Origin: T1SED10-198M sp003554345 [NCBI: Candidatus Sumerlaeota bacterium]
GTDB lineage: Bacteria; Sumerlaeota; T1SED10-198M
DNA length: 9,839 nucleotides
Reading direction: 5' to 3'
NCBI GenBank assembly: GCA_003554345.1
Contig: PWGE01000048.1
Span: forward strand, 1 to 9,839
The notes under the pieces were generated by a model. The model saw only the letters and a program-made list of their open reading frames with translations. It made no database searches and was not told the origin of the DNA. Shown here piece by piece: positions 7,404 through 9,839 of this stretch (its first letter is position 1; each line of letters begins with the position of its first letter). Position numbers and translations under genes: made by a program.

Positions 7404-8021
7404 GTGACAAAACATAAAGCACCACCATATAAACAAAGTGTAACACCTTCTGTAAAAGACACTATTCAGCTGGTTAGCAATAAGCTTTCCGAAGAGAGAT
7501 ATCAACATTCCCTGGGGGTTGCCAAACTTGCTCTTTCCCTGGCAATCAAGCATGAATATTCTACTTATCCGTGCGTAATAGCCGGGCTACTTCACGACGT
7601 AGCCAAAGAATATTCCGTGAGCACACTGAAAAAACACCTGGTGAAGATGTCCCAACCAGTAGATGCCTATACACAAAAACATTCGGGACTATGGCATGCC
7701 CTGGTGTCACGGCAGGTTGCAGAAGAACAGTTCGGTATTTCAGATCACCGCATTTTAAGCGCCATAGAAAACCATCCTCTGGGAAAACCTGCTATGTCAC
7801 CGGTAGAATTAATTCTCTTTCTATCAGATTACTGTGAACCATATCGTCGTCATTTTGATCCTGCACCCATACGAAAAATTGCCTTTAATAATCTCAATTT
7901 AGCCGCTTATCTGGTATTAAAAGAAAAACATAAGCACTTATACAGAGAAAATATCACCCCCCATCCCCAATCCATTGAAGCAATAAAATATTATAAACCT
8001 AAAGGAGTAAAGCAAAAATGA
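7404..8021 (+). CDS. yqeK: YqeK-type HD-domain phosphohydrolase
   Basis: A 205-residue HD-superfamily protein matching YqeK. In characterised members this enzyme hydrolyses symmetric diadenosine tetraphosphate (Ap4A) to ADP with a di-iron centre. The metal ligands are present: H35 (ERYQHSLGVA), H64-D65 (AGLLHDVAKEYS), H98 (SGLWHALVSR), H124 (AIENHPLG) and D142 (FLSDYCEPYR). The last two blocks differ slightly from the common HTTG and ADYIEP wording but keep the ligands. The best start is GTG 7404, which has no visible Shine-Dalgarno and sits in an AT-rich 10-base gap after the glycosyltransferase; translation may rely on reinitiation. No in-frame ATG nearby would keep H35. Its stop overlaps the rsfS start (ATGA), the familiar yqeK-rsfS order. 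The extra ~15 residues at the start may be shorter in the real protein. Confidence 0.88.
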   Translation: MTKHKAPPYKQSVTPSVKDTIQLVSNKLSEERYQHSLGVAKLALSLAIKHEYSTYPCVIAGLLHDVAKEYSVSTLKKHLVKMSQPVDAYTQKHSGLWHALVSRQVAEEQFGISDHRILSAIENHPLGKPAMSPVELILFLSDYCEPYRRHFDPAPIRKIAFNNLNLAAYLVLKEKHKHLYRENITPHPQSIEAIKYYKPKGVKQK

Positions 8022-8371
8022 CAAAAACAAGATCAAAGCAATCGACACTTTTATCATTTATCAGAACCACCCTCTCCGATCATAAAGGAGATGATATTAA
8101 AATATATGATGTAAAAAAGCTCACGACACTTTTTGATTATATTATAATCTGCACCTCTTCATCCACGACCCACTCCCAGGCTTTATATAAAGAAATACGC
8201 AAAAAACTTAAAACAAAAGATCTACTGCCCTACAGCGAAACCGGAGTAATGGAAGGGCACTGGCTGGCACTGGATTACCTGGATTTTGTCATTCATATCT
8301 TCGACAAAGCCACCCGAAAATATTACGCTCTTGAAAACATCTGGGGAGATGCCCCTCTCGTCGAAGAATAA
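8018..8371 (+). CDS. rsfS: Ribosomal silencing factor RsfS (YbeB/Iojap family)
   Basis: A 117-residue protein of the usual size for RsfS. It binds ribosomal protein L14 (uL14) on the large subunit and blocks subunit joining when nutrients are low. Family blocks are clear: DIKIYDVKKLTTLFDYIIICTSSS (26-49), THSQAL (51-56) and EGHWLALDYLDFVIHIFDKATRKYYALENIWGDAP (79-113). The start ATG 8018 overlaps the yqeK stop, and AAAGGAG at 8001-8007 lies 10 bases upstream. It is the last gene of the operon; no clear hairpin-plus-T-run terminator follows, so transcripts may run into the repeat region. Confidence 0.95.
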   Translation: MTKTRSKQSTLLSFIRTTLSDHKGDDIKIYDVKKLTTLFDYIIICTSSSTTHSQALYKEIRKKLKTKDLLPYSETGVMEGHWLALDYLDFVIHIFDKATRKYYALENIWGDAPLVEE

Positions 8372-8463
8372 ATTTCCATATAAGCCTGATCTGACGTAAG
8401 AAAATATCATAAAACAAAAGCCGGATAGGATAAAGCAGACTGAAAGATCAGAATGCATGAGTT

Positions 8464-8491
8464 TTCAGAGGAGCTCCTCACGTCAACTCAG
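8464..8491 (+). repeat. 28-base repeat, left copy, with internal palindrome
   Basis: TTCAGAGGAG, nine bases, then a CAACTCAG end; it matches 8942-8969 at 24 of 28 positions. GAGGAGCTCCTC at 8468-8479 inside this copy is a perfect 12-base palindrome that the right copy does not keep. The pair brackets the four copies of the other repeat. Confidence 0.7.
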
Positions 8492-8512
8492 CAGTTGGCA
8501 CCACCAATGATG

Positions 8513-8538
8513 AATCCGCCAGAGGCAGACTTTCAGAA
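8513..8538 (+). repeat. Direct repeat unit, copy 1 (diverged)
   Basis: AATCCGCCAGAGGCAGACTTTCAGAA lacks the CGCA start of the other copies and has GGCAGAC where they have GTGAAC. It is the most diverged copy, and its equivalent start is 123 bases before copy 2. Confidence 0.75.
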
Positions 8539-8566
8539 TAAAAAAATCCAGAAAAAGAATGTATCA

Positions 8567-8620
8567 CGCAAAGCTCGCCAAGCCGCAAAGAAGCCAAAGA
8601 ATCAGTCAAGATCGCAAAAG
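8567..8620 (+). repeat. Short imperfect tandem repeats of CGCAAAG
   Basis: CGCAAAG, CGCCAAG, CGCAAAG and GCCAAAG begin at 8567, 8576, 8584 and 8593, a period of 8-9 bases. Looser copies follow (GTCAAG 8605, CGCAAAAG 8613). The run ends just before copy 2 of the longer repeat, which itself begins CGCAAAT. From memory, similar GCAAAG runs occur between genes in varied environmental bacteria; I cannot check that here. Confidence 0.65.
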
Positions 8621-8631
8621 ATAAAAAAGAC

Positions 8632-8660
8632 CGCAAATCCGCCAGAGTGAACTTTCAGGA
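8632..8660 (+). repeat. Direct repeat unit, copy 2
   Basis: CGCAAATCCG followed by CCAGAGTGAACTTTCAG, then GA. The 17-base core is identical in copies 2, 3 and 4. The start lies 119 bases before copy 3. Confidence 0.85.
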
Positions 8661-8689
8661 AGAAAAAAACTTTTGGAAAAGAGGACCAG

Positions 8690-8710
8690 ATGAAGTGTAA
8701 TAAACTTCAT
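8690..8710. repeat. Inverted repeat (hairpin) between repeat copies 2 and 3
   Basis: ATGAAGT (8690-8696) and ACTTCAT (8704-8710) form a perfect 7-base stem with a 7-base AT-rich loop. There is no T-run after it on either strand, so it is not a typical terminator. Confidence 0.5.
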
Positions 8711-8750
8711 AAATTAGAATGCTTCATGCAAAGGAGAGAGCCAGCAAAGT

Positions 8751-8779
8751 CGCAAATTCTCCAGAGTGAACTTTCAGAA
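8751..8779 (+). repeat. Direct repeat unit, copy 3
   Basis: CGCAAATTCT followed by the same core CCAGAGTGAACTTTCAG, then AA. It differs from copy 2 only in the three bases before the core and at the end. The next copy starts 78 bases later. Confidence 0.85.
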
Positions 8780-8828
8780 GTCAAAAAACACACAGAATCC
8801 GGACAAGCACGCCAGGTCAAAAAAAGCT

Positions 8829-8857
8829 CGCAAATCCGCCAGAGTGAACTTTCAGAA
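8829..8857 (+). repeat. Direct repeat unit, copy 4
   Basis: CGCAAATCCG then CCAGAGTGAACTTTCAG then AA, identical to copy 2 across the first 27 bases. Both are preceded by an A-run and a short pyrimidine-containing stretch, so the repeated unit may be longer than the conserved core. Confidence 0.85.
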
Positions 8858-8905
8858 AGACCATGACAAAACATCGTGAAAGAAACGTCAAACTATCTCG
8901 ATGTA

Positions 8906-8927
8906 GAGACGCAATATTTTGCGTCTC
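8906..8927. repeat. Perfect 9-base palindrome GAGACGCAA/TTGCGTCTC
   Basis: The arms 8906-8914 and 8919-8927 are perfectly complementary around a TATT loop. No run of T follows, so it is not an obvious terminator. I recall similar GAGACGCAA…TTGCGTCTC palindromes as dispersed intergenic repeats in other bacterial phyla, but that is memory and not checked. Confidence 0.7.
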
Positions 8928-8941
8928 AAAAGAGTTCTATC

Positions 8942-8969
8942 TTCAGAGGAGTTATTCACGCCAACTCAG
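8942..8969 (+). repeat. 28-base repeat, right copy
   Basis: TTCAGAGGAG and CAACTCAG ends are shared with 8464-8491 in the same orientation, 478 bases apart. The two copies flank the whole repeat cluster as direct repeats. Confidence 0.7.
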
Positions 8970-9080
8970 GTTACTCAAAGTTGTTTTCAAAAAGAACCTG
9001 CTAAGAAATCAATCTAAAAGAAGACTCTTTCAGTCACTTTATTCCGGGTAAATCACACAAGATTTATTTTTGATTGAGTC

Positions 9081-9120
9081 AAAAAAATAACCCGGATACC
9101 CCGAAGAGGATATCCGGGTT
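9081..9120 (-). terminator. Rho-independent terminator of hsp20
   Basis: Read on the minus strand, AACCCGGATA (9120-9111) pairs perfectly with TATCCGGGTT (9098-9089) around a 12-base loop that can pair partly itself. ATTTTTTT follows at once. It begins 18 bases past the hsp20 stop codon. On the + strand no T-run follows the stem, so it is directional. Confidence 0.92.
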
Positions 9121-9138
9121 CAGATCCTGTTACCGTTT

Positions 9139-9603
9139 TTATCTGGTTTTTATCTCAATTTTTCGTGCCTGAGATTTTTCGGTTTTCGGGCACTTCAACT
9201 CAAGGACACCGTTTTTATAGCTTGCTTCTACTTTTCCTGCATCGACTTCCGCAGGCAGCTGAAAGCTTCTCACGAAGCTTCCATACGATCTCTCGACATA
9301 GTAGTAGTTTTTATCTTTGTCCTCTTCTTCCACCTTTCTTTCACCACGGATTGTCAGAGTGCCGTCTTCAACTCTTACATCCAGATCCTCCGGTTTAATC
9401 CCGGGAATATCAGCTTTGATGATGTACTCTTTTTCTTCATCTATTACGTCTATATCCGGGCTCCACTGCATTTCCGGTGTTTCACCTCTTCCTCCTCTTT
9501 GACCTACAGTCCAATCAAACAGATTTGCTATTTCATTCTGCAGTCTATCGAATTCCCTCAGAGGATCCCATCTTTTGACATCTTTTTTTCTTGCCGGTTT
9601 CAT
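9139..9603 (-). CDS. Small heat-shock protein, Hsp20/alpha-crystallin family
   Basis: A 154-residue chaperone that binds unfolding proteins and holds them for refolding by ATP-dependent chaperones; it acts as large cytoplasmic oligomers. The N-terminal arm has the common WDPLREFDRLQNEIANLFD (12-30). The alpha-crystallin domain spans about 47-137, with PDIDVIDEEKEYIIKADIPGIKPEDL, the LTIRGERK strand, YGSFVRSFQLPAEVD, and the closing A-x-x-x-NGVLEL motif (127-136). The tail carries an IxI motif (I149-E-I151) used for subunit contacts. The length is normal. ATG 9603 is fixed by a nearly perfect ribosome site. The gene is alone, convergent with the operon, with its own terminator and a sigma-54-like promoter upstream. 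Confidence 0.97.
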   Translation of the reverse strand: MKPARKKDVKRWDPLREFDRLQNEIANLFDWTVGQRGGRGETPEMQWSPDIDVIDEEKEYIIKADIPGIKPEDLDVRVEDGTLTIRGERKVEEEDKDKNYYYVERSYGSFVRSFQLPAEVDAGKVEASYKNGVLELKCPKTEKSQARKIEIKTR

Positions 9604-9608
9604 GGTAA

Positions 9609-9618
9609 CACCTCCTTT
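9609..9618 (-). promoter_or_regulatory. Near-consensus Shine-Dalgarno of hsp20
   Basis: Minus-strand AAAGGAGGTG, almost the full anti-16S complement, lies with GGAGG 7 bases before ATG 9603. It is the strongest ribosome site in the window and sits at the end of an A-rich leader (about 9619-9650), suggesting high translation when the gene is on. Confidence 0.85.
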
Positions 9619-9661
9619 TTATTTTTTTTGTTTTTTCTTTTTATTCTTCACTTATAAAAAA

Positions 9662-9677
9662 AGCAAAAGCTATGCCA
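9662..9677 (-). promoter_or_regulatory. Putative sigma-54 (-24/-12) promoter for hsp20
   Basis: Minus-strand TGGCATAGCTTTTGCT, preceded by C, fits the sigma-54 consensus YTGGCACG-N4-TTGCW with exactly 10 bases between GG and GC. Only two positions of the first block differ (CG to TA). Transcription would start near 9651, about 48 bases before the hsp20 start. I see no good sigma-70 -35/-10 pair nearer the gene. Confidence 0.55.
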
Positions 9678-9682
9678 GGATT

Positions 9683-9758
9683 TCTCAAGTCATATATTCC
9701 TTTTATCAAAATGTGTCATCCATAAAAAGTGCGGAGAAATGCGAATAAAACCTTGAGA
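9683..9758. repeat. Spaced inverted 7-base pair upstream of hsp20
   Basis: TCTCAAG (9683-9689) and CTTGAGA (9752-9758) are inverted copies. The near copy lies 5 bases upstream of the -24 element; the far one is about 100 bases before the predicted start of transcription, within the range used by sigma-54 activators. Seven-base arms this far apart can arise by chance. Confidence 0.25.
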
Positions 9759-9839
9759 GAAAGGCACAAAAGTTAAATAATGTCTGACCCGTTTTTTTCA
9801 TGGAAACAATCAGATTGCTGCCATTCATTCATACAAAGA

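Larger units (their letters stand above)
8372..9088. other. Gene-poor region filled with degenerate repeats
   Basis: More than 700 bases between rsfS and the hsp20 terminator hold no gene I can support. Two short open frames (8453-8650 and 8863-9051) are built from repeat sequence, carry odd Lys/Arg/Gln-rich products and lack family motifs or ribosome sites. The stretch is A-rich on the + strand and contains the direct repeats and palindromes listed separately. It could be a decayed gene, a repeat-based intergenic element, or a processed 3' region of the operon transcript. Confidence 0.75.

Noticed and set aside
8386-8451. CTGATCT/AGATCAG inverted pair after rsfS as a terminator
   Set aside because: The 7-base arms are over 50 bases apart and no T-run follows.
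8453-8650. 65-codon open frame in the repeat cluster
   Set aside because: Its product is Lys/Gln/Arg-rich and derives from the repeats themselves (NPPE appears twice because of the repeat); no family signature.
8513-8857. CRISPR array
   Set aside because: Repeat starts are 123, 119 and 78 bases apart, the first copy is diverged, spacers are A-rich and share repeat fragments, and there are no cas genes.
8863-9051. 62-codon open frame near the GAGACGCAA palindrome
   Set aside because: It runs through the palindrome and the right 28-base repeat, has no ribosome site and no recognisable domain.
9807-9817. CAATCAGATTG palindrome as an operator
   Set aside because: Five-base arms are expected by chance and it lies far from the hsp20 start.
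9604-9839. CIRCE or sigma-32 element before hsp20
   Set aside because: No TTAGCACTC-N9-GAGTGCTAA repeat and no CTTGAA…CCCCAT pair is visible on the minus strand.

Overview
The window looks like chromosomal DNA from a diderm (Gram-negative-type) bacterium of moderately low GC. The support is an ExeA/GspA–ExeB/GspB-like pair, which assists assembly of type II secretion channels at the outer membrane, and a lipoprotein with a long coiled coil and an OmpA-type peptidoglycan-binding end. The phylum cannot be named from sequence reading alone. There are no tRNAs, rRNAs, transposases, phage genes or CRISPR arrays.

Left block (1-1758, + strand): the C-terminal end of a GspA/ExeA-like protein overlaps a GspB-like single-pass membrane protein. 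A small protein with a possible winged helix follows 4 bases later. After this comes a 279-base gap holding a plausible sigma-70-type promoter with an extended -10.

Central block (2038-8371, + strand): eight tightly packed genes that look like one operon. The gaps are 17 bases or less, and four junctions overlap. In order they are an M42 metallo-aminopeptidase (TTG start), a coiled-coil OmpA-like lipoprotein, a PPC/DUF296 protein, a GlcD-type FAD-linked oxidase, a polytopic membrane protein, a GT2 glycosyltransferase, a YqeK-type HD phosphohydrolase and the ribosomal silencing factor RsfS. The last two are a common bacterial pair, but nadD, which often precedes yqeK, is absent here. The operon mixes peptide turnover, oxidation of a 2-hydroxy acid, envelope functions and ribosome/nucleotide control. 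No single pathway is evident.

Right block (8372-9839): about 770 bases with no credible gene hold a cluster of degenerate direct repeats. These are four copies of a ~29-base unit, a second 28-base repeat pair flanking them, a run of CGCAAAG-type short repeats and several palindromes. A strong minus-strand terminator then ends a convergent hsp20 small heat-shock gene. The hsp20 gene has a near-perfect Shine-Dalgarno and, upstream, a well-spaced sigma-54 (-24/-12) promoter match.

I see no convincing new multi-gene system. The items most worth checking are the repeat cluster, the sigma-54 site before hsp20, and the changed metal-site residue in the PPC protein.
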